Positions 12,467-24,933 are shown, numbered from the stretch's first letter. The stretch: 64,000 bases of DNA from Hordeum vulgare subsp. vulgare (GCF_904849725.1 NC_058520.1:399603993-399667992); one strand, 5' to 3'. Notes: generated by a model from the sequence alone, not told the origin. Made by a program: numbers and translations.

Positions 12467-12746
12467 ACATCCACATCTCCATCATGTACCTCTGGGACTC
12501 CTAAGATGGTAGCCCACTCATCAACAGAAGATTGATACCTGGTGCCTTCTATCATCCATACAATTTTCCCATCGGGGTAGAAATGAGTTGTAGAGTAAAA
12601 TTGCATGATTATTTCATTATTCTACGTTATCATATCTCTACCAACAAAGTTTCCAGTGTCTATGGCCCTGAAGTTCTCTTGCACATGAGGGAAGTAGTCT
12701 TCATTCTCCTTAACGTACTTCCAGTCAACATACCTCATGTGACTGA
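12467..12746 (-). pseudogene. Second visible segment of J-element ORF2
   Basis: The minus strand from 12746 is open and reads HMRYVDWKYVKENEDYFPHV, RDMITYNNEIIMQFYSTTHF, WMIEGTRYQSSVDEWATILG and VPEVHDGDVD. It joins in frame to the segment ending at 55784 across element A, and to the one starting at 5453 across element D. No stop lies inside it. The order of a variable N-terminal part, then a ...FYSTTHF...W.I...Y..S..EWA.ILG block, resembles plant transposon ORFs of the PF20167 type; tentative. TSD of A, actga, is 12742-12746. Confidence 0.62.
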
Positions 12747-14333
12747 TGATACGTCTCCAAAGTATCTATAATTTTTGATTGTTCCATGCTATTATATTAT
12801 CATTCTAGGATACTTTTTGAGTAACAGTTTAACAATTTATATATTTTTGATCACTAACCTATTGACCCAATGTCGAGTGACAATTGTTGTTTTATGTGTG
12901 TCTTTTACTTTTCAGGTTTACAGTACCAAACAAAGTCCAATTGCCCCGAAACTTTTTGCGATTTTTTCTGTACCAAAAGAAGACCTCGAAGACTCGAGAG
13001 AAGACCGGAGGCCACACGAGGGAGGCACAAGCCAACAGGGTGCAACGAGGGGAGTCAGCGCGCCCTGATGGCTTGTACCTCCATGGTGGCCCTCCTACCC
13101 TCATTCTCTGGCCTATAAATTCACATATATTCCAAAGTCCCTTAGGCATATTGTGAAACACTTTTTCTGCCACTACAAGTCTCTCTTCCATGGCAATCTG
13201 ATCTAGAGCTCCGTTCCCACACCCTGTGGGAGGGGGGATCGATCCTGGAGGGCCTCTTCATCAGCCTTGCTGCCCTCACGATGATGTGTGAGTAATTCAC
13301 CATAGACCTACGGGTTCGTAGTTAGTACCTAGATGGCTATCTCTCTCTCTCTCTCTCTCTCTTATGATCTTTAATACAATGATCATCGCATCTTCGCTTT
13401 GATCCATTCGATGTAGTGCTTTTGTATGGTGCGCTTGTTGGGATCCGATGAATTGTGGGTGTATGTTCAGATTATTCATGAAAATTACTTGAGTCACCTC
13501 TAATAATTAATATGATTCTTAATTGCATGAACATCATGGCTTCGTAAATCTCTCTAATCTATTGAATTGCTTTGGTCCAGTAGATTGATAGTTCTTAAGT
13601 GAGAGGGGTGCGTTGTAGTCGGTTCAACCTCACGGGTTTCCATATCCTAGTGACAGAAGGGGCCAAGATACATGTTTGTGTTGTTGCTACTAAGGATAAA
13701 ATGATGGGGTTTATTCATATTGATTGAGTTTACTTTTTCTACATCATGTCATTGTTCTCCAAGCATTATTGTGTTTGGCATGAACTTCATATGTAGAGAG
13801 GCAAGCATAGAAGCGCTCTTGAAGTGGAGTAATAGTAGTAGGTGTAGGCAGTAGTCATCCTAGTTGCTTATGGACGTGATGCCTATATACAGATGATCAT
13901 TGTCGTGAACATCGCATAACTGGTCTCTTTTGTGTTAATTGCCCAACAATAATTTGTGACCCATCGTATGTTGCATTCATGAGAGATGTCATTACAGAAC
14001 ACTATGGCCCCCGGGTCTATTCACTTATATATTTACAAAACCTATCATTACCTTGCTGCGTTTATTTGTCTTTTATTTTATTTTAGGATTTACAATTATT
14101 TGCAAACCTCATTTTCTTGCAAATAACGAGATTAATGGGATTGACAAGCTTCTTGCCCGAGTTGGGTGCTAGTTGTTTGCTCTTTTGTGTGCAGCCGTTG
14201 AAGACGGTTGAGGATTGATATTCCTATTGGTTAGACAAACCTTGGTTTCTTAACTAAGGGAAATACTTACCCGCATTGTGTTGCAATTACCTATTCCTCT
14301 TCACGGAAAACCCCACGGTGATCACAAGTATGA
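12747..14333 (+). repeat. 5' LTR of element A
   Basis: Starts TGATACGTCTCC, as in the Sabrina/WHAM-type LTRs at 24934 and 30230. It ends TGA at 14333, where the 3' copy has TCA, so the terminal CA has mutated. A (CT)n microsatellite lies at about 13339-13362. Short ORFs here (for example 12870-13191 on both strands) overlap one another and are not conserved in the 3' copy. Confidence 0.9.
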
Positions 14334-14344
14334 GGAAGGATTTC

Positions 14345-14362
14345 TGGTGCCATTGCCACGGA
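14345..14362 (+). other. Degenerate primer binding site of element A (tRNA-Asp type)
   Basis: Reads tggtgccattgccacgga against the consensus tggcgccgttgccgggga, with three mismatches. It sits 11 bases after the LTR end, the same spacing as in element G. Confidence 0.75.
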
Positions 14363-14559
14363 ATATCATCACCAACTATCAAGTAACTTCACGCAAATTA
14401 TCATTCATTTGTTATTCTTTTTATTTGTTGTTATATGTAGTTTGCTTCATAAAAATCAAAAATACAAAAATATTTAGCTTTTCTTTTCACTACTTTACTT
14501 CTTTGCTCGCTAGTTTACTTGTCCTGCTTGTTACCCTGCTTGCTTGAAAGTTGCTATCA

Positions 14560-15412
14560 TGTTAGAATTTGAGAAAGTTATCATCGAAAGCGCTAGTGAG
14601 TTGGATGAATAAAGACTAAAATTTAATGGTTCCACTCATGATCCTCCTACAAATCAAGTCCCTACTAATAATACTCAGACGACTCTAAATTCTAAAATTT
14701 ATCATGTGGGCAATGGGAACATTGTAGGAAATCATGTCATCCAATTCTTTGAGTGTTCGGTAGTTTCACCTATTATTAAAGGATCCATACTTGATTAAAC
14801 AAATTGTTATGTGGATGCTATTAGCATGCTTATATTTAAAATGTAAAGAAAATTTGTGCATCTCCATCCTATGCTTCAAAAGATATTTTTGGGACTCCCT
14901 AGCTTGCACGGTCCCGAGATTAAGAAATTTTCTATCACTATCCTTCTGCATGAATTTGACTCTATTTGCATGAAGCGAAAGAAATTTTTGCCTTCTATGG
15001 AATAAAATCTGAACATATTCCCATAGAAGTGATCCTCCATAACAAAGATGCTATGCGTAGATTGGAATCTAATGACTACCACAGATTTGATATGAATATG
15101 AGGAGGAATGTGCTTCCCAAAGAATTAATATAGTCCTTTCTTTCTCCATGCTTGTGATATATTTGAATGTATTTAGAAAGGAATTAGTGAAGGTTTTATT
15201 AAATATTGGCAAGAAAACAATATTAGGGAACCTATTAGTGATGAAATCCATGTCTTATTTGAGGAACACTTTGATGATAGTGATGTGAATAGTGATATTA
15301 TAAATCCTTTGAAACACTTGAGATCTTCAACTAGGTTTGACAAAGGTGATTTATTAAGTAAATTTTTGGAGGATCTAATTTTGAAAGACAAGAAGGGGTC
15401 CAACACTTGATC
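14560..15412 (+). pseudogene. Decayed internal ORF of element A
   Basis: From the ATG near 14571 (MLEFEKVIIESASELDE) a frame with stops and shifts can be followed to about 15410. It occupies the position of gag in G and D. Phrases such as FNGSTHDPPTNQVPTNN and YHVGNGNIVGNHVIQFF look protein-coding, but I cannot match them to a gag domain. It is probably the gag-position ORF of a different subfamily. It is broken at 14610 and many later points. Confidence 0.55.
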
Positions 15413-15420
15413 ATATGCAT

Positions 15421-15472
15421 TATGCCTAGCTAGGGGCATAAAACAATAGCGCTTGTTGGGAGGCAACCCAAT
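15421..15472 (+). other. Conserved post-gag structured motif (element A copy)
   Basis: The segment tatgcctagctaggggcata forms a perfect 6-bp stem (tatgcc/ggcata). Twelve bases on, gcttgttgggaggcaaccca can form a second short stem (ttggg/cccaa). It is at the same place, just after the internal ORF, as the copies in G and D. Confidence 0.72.
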
Positions 15473-18194
15473 AGTTATCTTTATTTTTTATTTTTACCTT
15501 CTGTTTTGGTGTGATGAAATTATTATTGCCTCTGTAATGATCGTATTTTTATGTTTAAATTAGTGTGTGTGCCAAGTAAAACTTTGGGATGACTTGTATG
15601 ATAAGTAGAATTGATACGATGCGAAAATAAAAACATTAACGTCTAGTGTAGAATTTCTATGACTTTACTGGAACCTATTTTTAAGTTTAATGTTTTACAT
15701 AGTATTGCTGCATAGTTTCCTCGGGTCTTCCTAAGTTATCAGAATTGTTGAATTTAGACAAGTATAGGTTCTTTACACACCATTATAGACTGTTCTCTTT
15801 TAGACAGATTCTGTTTTTGCTTGCACAATTTGCTTGTTTTGATGATGCTATGGATTTTATCGGGGGGGGGGGGGGGGGGTAAGCCATGGAGAAGTTTGAA
15901 TATAGTACCTACTATGCAATAATGAAATATTAATCAATTTATAGCAGTACCGAAACTATTTGATATGTTGTTTATACTAACGGATCTCACAAAGTTTTGT
16001 TGAGTTTTGTGTGATTGGAGGTTTCACGTTTTGGGTGTTATCATGATGCCAAAGGAATAAGGAGTGGCAGAAGTCTAATATTGGGGATACTCGAGGCACT
16101 GCAAGGTAATATTCTAGAAAGACTCAAGCGTCTAATCTTGGGGATGCCCCGGAAGGCATCCCCTCTTTCGTCTCAATCCATGGGTATGTCACTTGGAGCT
16201 ACATTTTTATTCGTCAAATGATATGAGTTTTGCTTGGAGACTCGTTTGCTTCTGATTGTTTTTTATTTTTAGTTTGCCACAATCATCATTTGCTGGACAC
16301 ACCTATTTGAGTGAGATACACACCTTCATCATGATTTGCTAGAATACTCTATGTGTTGCACTTATATCTTTTGAGCTTAGAAGTTGGTCAAGTACTTCAC
16401 TTATATGTTTTTGACCATGGTGGCGTATAGATTTTATAGAAATACTTGCACTCTCATTCTTCACTTATATTTGTTTGAGAGTGTATTAATAGTGATGGTA
16501 ATTTACGTGGGTCATAAGGCTAGTCCAAAAACAGTAGGTATTCAATGAGTGATAATCAAAACCATCATGTAGCACACAAAGAGAAATTGTGGGTTAATGA
16601 TAATGATGTGGTAATATAGAAAAGGTGTGAGTGCATTGTTGTTGATTTCTAGAAGTATCAGTATTAATAGGTGTTAATTTCTTGTTTGCGTGAATATTAA
16701 AAAGGCATGGTGGGGATGTGTGAGCATTTCTATTCTTCGTTAAAATCCTAATGTTGTTTCGGGTCGGAGGTGTGCGATGGTTAACTCCTCCCAACCTCCT
16801 CCTTCGGGGCATGCGAGTAGTGCTTTGATTTGTGATAATACTAATAAAACTTTGCAAGAAGTATACGATTTCTTCATGACTAATGTGAAATTATGTACAT
16901 ACGCAATCGCATCTCCGCATATTTTGCTAGCCTCCTCGGTATCGTGCATTGCCCATTCTCACCTCGTGGATTGGTGCAAACTCCGCTGGTGCATCCAAAC
17001 CCTTTGGCATGCTATGCTCTGTCACACATAAGCCTTCTTATATCTTCCTAAAAACAGCCACAATACCTACTTATTATGACATAGCCATTCTGAGATATAT
17101 TGCCATGCAAATTCCACTGTTACATCAAATGACTAGTTCGTTCATCATCATATTGCTTTGCATGACCATATAGAGCTGACATAGCATTTGTGGCAAAGCC
17201 ATCATTCATCATATTGCTGATACATGTCACCTACATCATTGCACATCTTGATACACTGCTAGAGGCATCCATGTTGACTCATATTGCTTCATAGTTCTTC
17301 ATATCGAGTTCTCATTGAGTTGTAAGTAAATAGAAGTGTGATGATCATAGTTATTAGAGCATTATTCTAGTGAGGAAATAACAGTGAAGGGGGCCAAATG
17401 ATCCCACCATAAAAAATATAATAAGAGAAGAAGAGAGAAGGGACTTTGCTACTATCCTTTACCATAGTTGTGCCTCAAAGTAGCACCTTGTTCTTCACAT
17501 AGAGGGTCTCATGTTATGTTATTTTCGTATGCTAGTGGGATTCACTTCTTCATTATTATAAACTTGGCTTGTATATTCCAATGACGGACTTCCTCAAATG
17601 CTCGAGGTCTTCATGAGCAAGCAAGTTGGATGCACACCCCACTTAGCTTTAGTTGAGCTTTCATACGCTTATAGCTCAAGTGCATAATTTGCATGGCAAT
17701 ACATATTCCTTGCATTGGCATCTATCGATGGGCATCTCCATAGCCCGCCGGTACGCCTAGTGACTATTTTCTCCACTTTTTACCCCTTTGATAGATACCA
17801 CCATATTCTATTCTGCTTTTATGCTATGTCCATGGTTCACGCTCATGTATTGCATGAAGAATAAAAATTTGGTGCACATTAAAAAAGTATGATCCAATTG
17901 CCTGACTTTGACAGTGTGGTACTAGACATTTGTATTAATGTGGTGAATACAGAGCCATGCATTGCTAATATGATAAGATGAATGGGGGTAACCATTCCTT
18001 TAGGATCATGTACTTTGAACGATTGATGATTTTGTTGCTTGTGCTTATCAATATTACTATTTGATTTTTTAGTTCATTGTTTATTAATGAGCATACATGT
18101 AAAAGATTACATATTGGGTAGCATATATCATATTAAAAACTCTGTTTTTATCATTTACCTCCTCGAGGACGTCAGGAATTAAGCATGGTATGCT
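15473..18194 (+). other. Non-coding interior of element A
   Basis: About 2.7 kb with no supportable ORF. It contains an 18-base G run at 15862-15879 and the GGGGATGCC hairpin at 16140-16163. It also holds stretches homologous to G (cacttatatcttttgagct near 16360 and the 16740-17110 block) in the same order. The purine tract before the 3' LTR has decayed (gaattaagcatggtatgc). Confidence 0.75.
16140..16163 (+). other. GGGGATGCC hairpin (element A)
   Basis: Perfect 9-bp stem ggggatgcc / ggcatcccc with a 6-base loop. The homologue in G (28030-28054) has a 7-base loop and the same stem. The stem has survived where the surrounding sequence has diverged by well over 10 percent. Confidence 0.75.
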
Positions 18195-19037
18195 TGATAC
18201 TTCTCCAACGTATCTATAATTTTTTATTGTTACATGCTATTATATTATCATTCTAGGATACTTTTTGAGTAATAATTTACAAATTTATATTTTTTTGAGC
18301 ACTAACTTATTAACCAAGTGCCGAGTGCCAGTTGCTTCTGCGTGGTTTTTACTTTTCAGGTTTACAGTACCAAATGAAGTTCAATTGCCCCGAAACTTTG
18401 TTGTGATTTTTTCTGGACCAAAAGAAGACCTGGAAGCCAGGGGAGAAGACCGGAGGTCACATGAGGAAGCCACAAGCCAACAGGGCGCAACCATGGGGGT
18501 CGGCGCGCCCTGATGTGTTGTCCCTCCCTGGTGGCCCTCCAACCCTAATTCTTTGTCCTCTAAATTCACATATATTCCAAAAACCCTCACACATATTGCA
18601 AAACTCTTTTTCCACCACCAGAAGTCTCTGTTCCATGATGATCTCATCTGGAGTCTATTTCGGCACCTTGCTGGAGGGTGGTGGGTCACGAATGGCCTCT
18701 TCATCAACCTCACTGCCCCCACGATGATGTGTGAGTAGTTCATCACAGACTTGCGTGTGTGTAGTTGGTACCTAGATGTCTATGTCTCTCTCTTATGATC
18801 TTCAATACAATGATCATCACATCTTCACTTTGATCCATCTGATGTAATACTTCTGTATGGTCCGTTCGTTGGGATTTGATGAACTATGGTTTTATGTTCA
18901 GATTATTCATGAAAATTATTTCAGTCGCCTCTAATAATTATTATGATTCTTAATTGCATGATCATCATGGCTTCGTAAATATCTCAGATCTATTGAATTG
19001 CTTTGGCCAAGTAGATTGATATTTGTGTAGTGAGAGG
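18195..19037 (+). repeat. 3' LTR of element A, first piece
   Basis: Begins TGATACTTCTCC and follows the 5' LTR to ...tttgtgtagtgagagg, where B enters. TSD agagg for B is 19033-19037. Confidence 0.9.
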
Positions 19038-22000
19038 TGTCACATCCCTAGCTACCCTTTGAAGTCTAGCAAGATTGTGCTCATGTTTATTATTGCATTT
19101 AAAAGTGAAAATGGAAATCAAAGAGAAAAACCCTAGCAACTCTATATTCAAAACAATCCAAAATTGTGACAAATCAATGAACTCAAAATGGTCTTCATAA
19201 AAGTCCATTATTTTTGATAAATATTGGAAACAACAATTCAGGGGTGGATTTCTTTTTTAAAATAATTTTGGCATTTTAAATAAAACACAAAAGCCACTGA
19301 AATCAACTATATATGTGATTTAAATATTTCAGAAATTCATAAAATGTTGAATCTTCTATATGGGGTTGGAAATATTCCAAATAACACCCGAGAGTTTATT
19401 CACTATTTTAGAAATAGTTAGGAGCCAAAAATAAAATCAAACAAATGTCAGAAAGTTTAAAACACAAAACAGAAATGAAAAAAATAGAAAACTCTTACCT
19501 GTCGCTCACCTGCCCAGCCCAGCTCTTCTCCCTGTCGTCTTCCTCACGCCAGTCGGCAACAGGAGGAGGCCGCCGCTCTCTGGCACGGCCACGCACCTGG
19601 GTGCCTTCCTGGCCTCCCGCTACCCATTCCAGCTCTCTCCCTCTCCTCATTCGCCCCCTGTGCCTCTCTCTCTCTTGCGGCCGCCATTAGAGCCGAGCTC
19701 GAGCTCGAGCTCGCCGTCGTTCCTGGCCACCCCAAGCCTCTGTGAGCACGCCGTTCGCTCCGCCTCATCGAGCACATCGTCCCTGCCAAAGAAAAAGATC
19801 CCCCGAGCCCTGCATCGGCAGATCGCCGTCGTGTTCTTCCTCGGGCTGCTGTTGATCGCCGCCGTCATTATCCTTCTCCAGGCCGTCCCCGAGCCCGCTC
19901 TCGACGTCTCTGCAATCTCTGTGAGCCCAGGATGGTTCCCCTTCGTTTCCCCCTCGATCCCGTGCCCTAGCACCCGATTCCACTGGAGCCCGACGAGATC
20001 CGCTGCGGGAGCTCGTCACCGATGATTCTCCGAGGATCGGTTCGTCATCCTGAGACCACGAGAAGCTTCAGCGTGTTGCGTAGATGCCGTAGGAACCAAT
20101 CCCCGATCCATTTGCCCCTGTTTCATTGAGCTCATCGTTTCCCAAGCTCCGGCGGCCGCTGAGCTCGTCGCCGGCATCAGCTACGGGCACTTCAGCCCCT
20201 GAGACTAGAAAAAATGGACTCGCGGGTGAAGTGTCATTCCCCTCGTGCCCTCCGCCGTCCTTTTGGTCATCGGGGGAGCAATCCCGAAGCCGTCCGCCAT
20301 CGCTGGAGCCACCAGCGGCTCGTCGCCGGTGGGTGTGAACCCCAGCGCCGGTGGGTTGACTCCCTAGAGTCACTGGCAAGTGGGACTAGCCCCTGGTTAA
20401 TTAGCATTAGTCTAAACAGAATAAAATAAAATAATAAACACTAATCAGTCACTGACATGTGGGCCATCCACTGTTAACTAGCTAATTAATTTAAATTTTA
20501 ACTAGAATCTGACCAGAGTCACTGACCAGTGGGTCCCAGTGGTCAGGTTTGACTTTCAACGGCTAGTTGGACCTGCTGATGTCATGCTGATGTAGTAAAT
20601 CAAATTCTGTGATTTATATAATTCCAGAATAAGTGCAAAACTTTGGAAATTCATAGAAAATTAAATATAACTCCAAATTTGACAAATAATATATGAAAAT
20701 TGATGAGAAAAATTCAATGAACACAATGGTTCTACTTTCATGCATGACAAACAAAGTTATGAAACAGCATCAGGTCAAATCAACCAAATGAACATGATAA
20801 ATATACTTTTTCAACTAATGTTGAATTTGAATTCAAATCAGCATCAACCCAAAGGTTTGATACGCACACTAGCTCATGCTACATTTCATATCATGCCATG
20901 ATCATGCATCATATTTTTGCATATGAATGTTACTAATTCTTGTTATTGTTTCGGTAGGCTCTGCCCTTCCGGATACGTCCGAATATCCGACTGGCGGATT
21001 TAATCACTCCGCTGAGCAACAAGGCAAGCACTCATTTGATCATCCCGATATAATCCCATGTTCTTGCTCCTGCTCCCACTTATTGCATTAGGACAAAATA
21101 TTTCAAATGCTTTACTTCGGTAGCTGAACCTATTCCTTTGAATGACCTGTCATTGTCACAGTAAATAGCCAAACCTTGCAACCTAGCATACCTGGTAGTT
21201 ACTTGAGTTGTGATGTGGTTTATCCTACTATGCTTGCTATGCCTAGAGTAGTGTCAGGTCTGTTTCATCTGGGTGATGAACAGGAATGGATGAATGTGTT
21301 CTAGTGACAAAGAGTAAGTGTGGAACCTGATTTGGTAAAGGTACCAATGAAAGGATATGTGGTATTACATGGCGGGTTGTTTCCTTGGAACCGTCCTTAG
21401 GAACTGAGTTCCGTGTATGTAATCTAGGACTAGTTACTACCCTCAAATATGACCCCACTCGACTTATTGATTTCCTAGTACTCGGTCCAGGAGTTGCAAG
21501 TAGTTTTAAGTGTTTGTAGTAATGCTGGAGGCCGTGCATAGTGCTGACCTTAGAGGTGGGCTATGATGCGGTACGCAGTGGCACGGTGTACCAAGTGGCA
21601 CCTAGATGGTGGGCTTGGGAACCCCGCACACATCGTTTGGGGACGTGGCGGAAACCTCGGCCGGACTTCCGTGCGGGTTCACCCTCAAATAGGCGATAGA
21701 CCTGTACTAGGTATTAGTGTGGTTAACGGTCGTGGCCGACTCCCTCGCTGGGCTTCCGCTTGAAGGTTGCCAAGGTGCATGACGCGCACATGGCGATAAG
21801 TGGCGAGAGCGTGTGTGAAGAAGTACACCCCTGCAGGGTTATGATCTATTCGAATAGTCGCGTCCGCGGATGTGGACTACTTGGAGACATATGTTGTTCA
21901 TAGACAACCTTAATGGCTACTCATAAAAGTATCAAGATAAGCGTGAGTATCATGTATGGCATTTCCACAGGGAGACGGAAAGGAGTTCATGATAGTGTAC

Positions 22001-23036
22001 TGTTGTGGTGGTAGTGCACTCGTGTACGACTTATTAATGTTGTTTAAACTTCTTAAAATTGTAGTTTAGTCTAGCCAAGAGTCAAAGCGGGCTTGCTGCA
22101 TGAAACCCCACAACCCCTTTATTGATACCTGTGCATGAGTAGATAGATCTGTTCTAAGTCTTGGTGAGTACTTTGTAGTCATGTTTTCTTAATAAATGTT
22201 GCAGAGGATACCCATGAGCCAACAGGTGGGTTCTTTCTAGACATCGATGATGACGAGTAGCTTGTGTCCCAGCTATGACCTAGCCCCTTTCAGAAGGGAT
22301 CTGTAGATAGTCAGGCTTTATGCCTTTTCCTTTCAACTGTCTCTACCCAGACAACTTTTATGCTTCCGCTTGGTTTGTATGACTCTGCTTGTATGACTTG
22401 AGTGTCGGGTCATGTGACCCCTACCTATATGAACATATTATGCAAGACTCTTCGGAGTCTTCTAAATAAATGTTGGGATGTTGTATGGTTATGTTGTTAT
22501 GCCATTGTTGTATCTATGCATATCAAGTATGTCATGCGTACGTGTGATGCACTCTGATAGGTATGGGATTCGACACACCTAGTCGTATACCCTTAGTAGC
22601 TCTATATATAGAGAAATGCCCCTTTGTGCTTCCAACGAGCCTTGGTAGTTCGCTACTGCTCCGGACACATTGGTTGACCGGCATGTATCCTTCTTAGTTG
22701 TTGTGTCTGTCTCTACGGGGAAATGTCACGCGGTGTAATGGAGTCCCTGTAGCTTGCTACGACTCGTCTACACTCGCTGATGACAGACACCTGCTTTGAT
22801 GGGTTATGTATGCATGTCTGTGTACACTTGAGCCACTTGAGTTTATGACTAGTTATGTCCACCTGGGTTCTTTGAGATTGGAATGCTAGCGACACAAATG
22901 CATACGTGAGTCAAAAGGGGCAAATGGTCGCGGCTAAGGTAAGGTGGTAGACATGGGGTTAACCGTGCGTGAGACCGCAAAGAGATGCGATGTGTTACAG
23001 GCTGGATTCTTATGGCTTAGGATCGGGGTCCCAACA
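19038..23036 (+). repeat. 5' LTR of element B
   Basis: Bounded by TGTCACATCC and TCCCAACA. A G/C-rich coding-like patch lies at about 19500-20400 (separate entry). Polyadenylation-like AATAAA motifs are at about 22190 and 22465. The last 890 bases are the segment that is inverted and duplicated in the F LTR. Confidence 0.93.
19500..20340 (+). other. G/C-rich coding-like patch in the B LTR, with one membrane-type segment
   Basis: In an otherwise A/T-rich LTR this patch is markedly G/C-rich. An open frame at 19660-20025 holds a serine-rich stretch followed by a hydrophobic run (HRQIAVVFFLGLLLIAAVII). The 3' LTR has the same frame at 41408-41791, with HRQIAFVFFLGLPLIAVVVL. It could be a captured gene fragment or only a leader exon with chance openness. 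No start context or known domain supports a functional protein. Confidence 0.4.
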
Positions 23037-23040
23037 GTGT

Positions 23041-23052
23041 TGGTATCAGAGC
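23041..23052 (+). other. Primer binding site of element B (initiator tRNA-Met)
   Basis: The sequence tggtatcagagc is the exact complement of the 3' end of the plant initiator tRNA-Met and lies 4 bases after the LTR. This site starts minus-strand DNA synthesis. Confidence 0.95.
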
Positions 23053-23145
23053 TTGACTGACTGTAGGATTACCAAGCCAAACTGGTCGAAGTTGAGTCTA
23101 GAATTGCTTTAGTTATATATAAGGGAATTGTTTGTGGAAGAGAAC

Positions 23146-23482
23146 GTAAGTTTCTTGCTTCTCTTCTCAAGTCATCCTATTCTGGCCATCCTCGTATTTT
23201 CTACGGGGATTAAGAACTAGGTTACTTATCTAACTCTCAGGTTCGCGTGTTACTAATCGGTAGATTGTAGGAAAACGGTTCGAGAGTTAATCCGAGTTTC
23301 TTTGTTCCAATGAAAAGAAAATAATTATAGATTACCATGGAATTGAACTGGATAGTTGAGTGGTTATGCTATCCTATCTTTTGTGGGTTGTCTCAAAAAT
23401 TGTTTTTGAGCATTAATAGCTGTTATGCTGCCCAATTTTATCTCCAGAGCTCTAATGCCTTTTGCATTACTCTCTATTTCAG
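23146..23482 (+). other. Candidate leader intron 1 of element B
   Basis: A consensus donor (aac|gtaagt at 23146) and a pyrimidine-rich acceptor (tctctatttcag| ending at 23482) bracket 337 bases. The acceptor sits directly before the ATG of the pre-gag ORF (23483). The placement is seen in the sequence; splicing is inference. Confidence 0.45.
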
Positions 23483-24255
23483 ATGTCTGGCCGCCCTTCT
23501 CGTCAGGTGGTCCGTCCGACTAGGTGCATTGATGTGCGGGTCACACGGCCATGCTGGTCAGGGTGATGTCAGTAGCCGGTTACCGCTGGTACCTAGAGTA
23601 TATAGTGGAAGAGCAGTACTGGGATTACAATCAGAGTTAGTACCTATGCACTGTTAGGGTATTCCCATATTACCCTGGAGCCGAGGAGCCGATCCATTGG
23701 TCTTATGGATTGGGGGTTACTGTTGACATGGCGGTACAAGATGCTGCCTATTCAATGTTGACCATCATGAGAGCCAGACATGCACTGCTGTAGAATTCAG
23801 AGTTTTGCTATGTTCCCGCTTCTCAGCCAGGAGAAGAAGGATACCTCAGTGGGGTCTACTTTGATTCCTCTTTGGAGGATCCGCTGCTGCAGTCTATCGC
23901 TGAGATGTTAGAGAATAGAGACAGAGATGCTCGTGCCCTTCGTATGGAGCTCTATGCTACTCGTGCCCGCTTGTGGACAGCCCTGACACAGCTGGCACGT
24001 GTAGTTCAAACAGGGTATGGGGATATGGAGATGTTGAACCCCGTTAGGACTCCTCTTCCAGCTCATGTTGACTGGCCTGCTATAGGAGGAGTCACCCCTC
24101 TTCGGGGACCTCTACTACCACTAGTCAGGGGACCAAGGCCACACCCGTGCCCTTACGGTTCCCAGGGGTCTCAGGCTCGAGTATTTCCTGATCCGCAGGT
24201 TGAGCTCCCAGGCCATGGAGGCAACCTTTATGAGATGTTTTATGCGGATGCTTGA
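23483..24255 (+). pseudogene. Pre-gag ORF of element B
   Basis: Starts MSGRPSRQVVRPTRC at 23483 and, with stops and at least one frame change, reaches the TGA at 24253-24255. The longest intact run, from 23872, includes EDPLLQSIAEMLENRDRDAR and MELYATRARLWTALTQLARV, likely helical and possibly coiled-coil. It lies between primer site and gag, which is not part of the minimal Ty3/gypsy plan. I do not recognise a domain. Similar leader ORFs occur in other grass gypsy elements as far as I recall. Function unknown. Confidence 0.55.
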
Positions 24256-24259
24256 ACCC

Positions 24260-24601
24260 GTGAGTGGAAGAGTAGTATGGTAGTAGTTGTACTTCCACAG
24301 TCCTGTGTGTCTTGTGGAGTATGACTATGTTGTGAGATGAGTTCCGGAGGCATAGATAAATAATGTATAGGAAGCTTGGAAAGCCTCTGATGAGTGGTAT
24401 CATCTTTTTAGTAGTTTTCTCTTTAGTTTGAGATTGTACTGAACTATGTAATGGTGTGCATAAACCATGGTGTATATATAGCAGTTGCTTGTTACCATGT
24501 TGTTTGGATGTTCATTTCCGCATTCCATGTGTTCAGTGCATTCCTAATCCATAGTTAGTATTGATGTTGATATTAGTCTAAGCTGTGAGTTTGTTTGCCA
24601 G
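24260..24601 (+). other. Candidate leader intron 2 of element B
   Basis: Donor ccc|gtgagt at 24260, four bases after the pre-gag stop, and acceptor gtttgccag| at 24601, one base before the gag ATG (24603). Length is 342 bases. Together with intron 1 it makes the pre-gag ORF look like a separate exon. Confidence 0.4.
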
Positions 24602-24602
24602 G

Positions 24603-24933
24603 ATGGTGTTCACCAGGCTGAACCGTGCCCCTAACCATGAGCAGGGAGAAGGTAGTCAGGCAGCACAGGAGGAACTGCCTCACCCGCCTTCTCTAACGGA
24701 AGTTATGCTTGAGGCAGAAAAAACAAGCGGGAGACCAACCGTCTGCTAGAACGTATTGAGCAAAATACGGCTCGTCAGCCGCGAAATGACGCATTGTCCC
24801 TCAATGACTTTGTCAAGCTGAATCCCCCAAAGTTTCATCACTCCGTCGATCCTCTCGATGCTGATGACTGGTTTTGCAGTATATCGCGCAAGATATGCTC
24901 TGCCAATGTTGCTAAGGTTGACAAGGTGACCTT
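24603..24933 (+). pseudogene. gag: gag of element B, N-terminal segment
   Basis: Starts MVFTRLNRAPNHEQGEGSQA. The frame shifts at the A-run near 24717-24724, then continues NRLLERIEQNTARQPRND, LNDFVKLNPPKFHHSVDP and LDADDWFCSISRKI. The last phrase is the typical start of the retrotransposon-gag fold. Element G cuts it at 24933; TSD acctt is 24929-24933. Confidence 0.85.

Noticed and set aside
13337..13364. (CT)n tract as a possible regulatory GAGA element
   Set aside because: Simple microsatellite within a dead LTR; the 3' copy has only a short version.
15862..15879. Run of 18 G residues as a possible quadruplex or regulatory site
   Set aside because: Not matched at the homologous position in G (27760-27770 reads tatcgggtggtccgag), so it is most simply a private slippage expansion or a sequencing-prone homopolymer.
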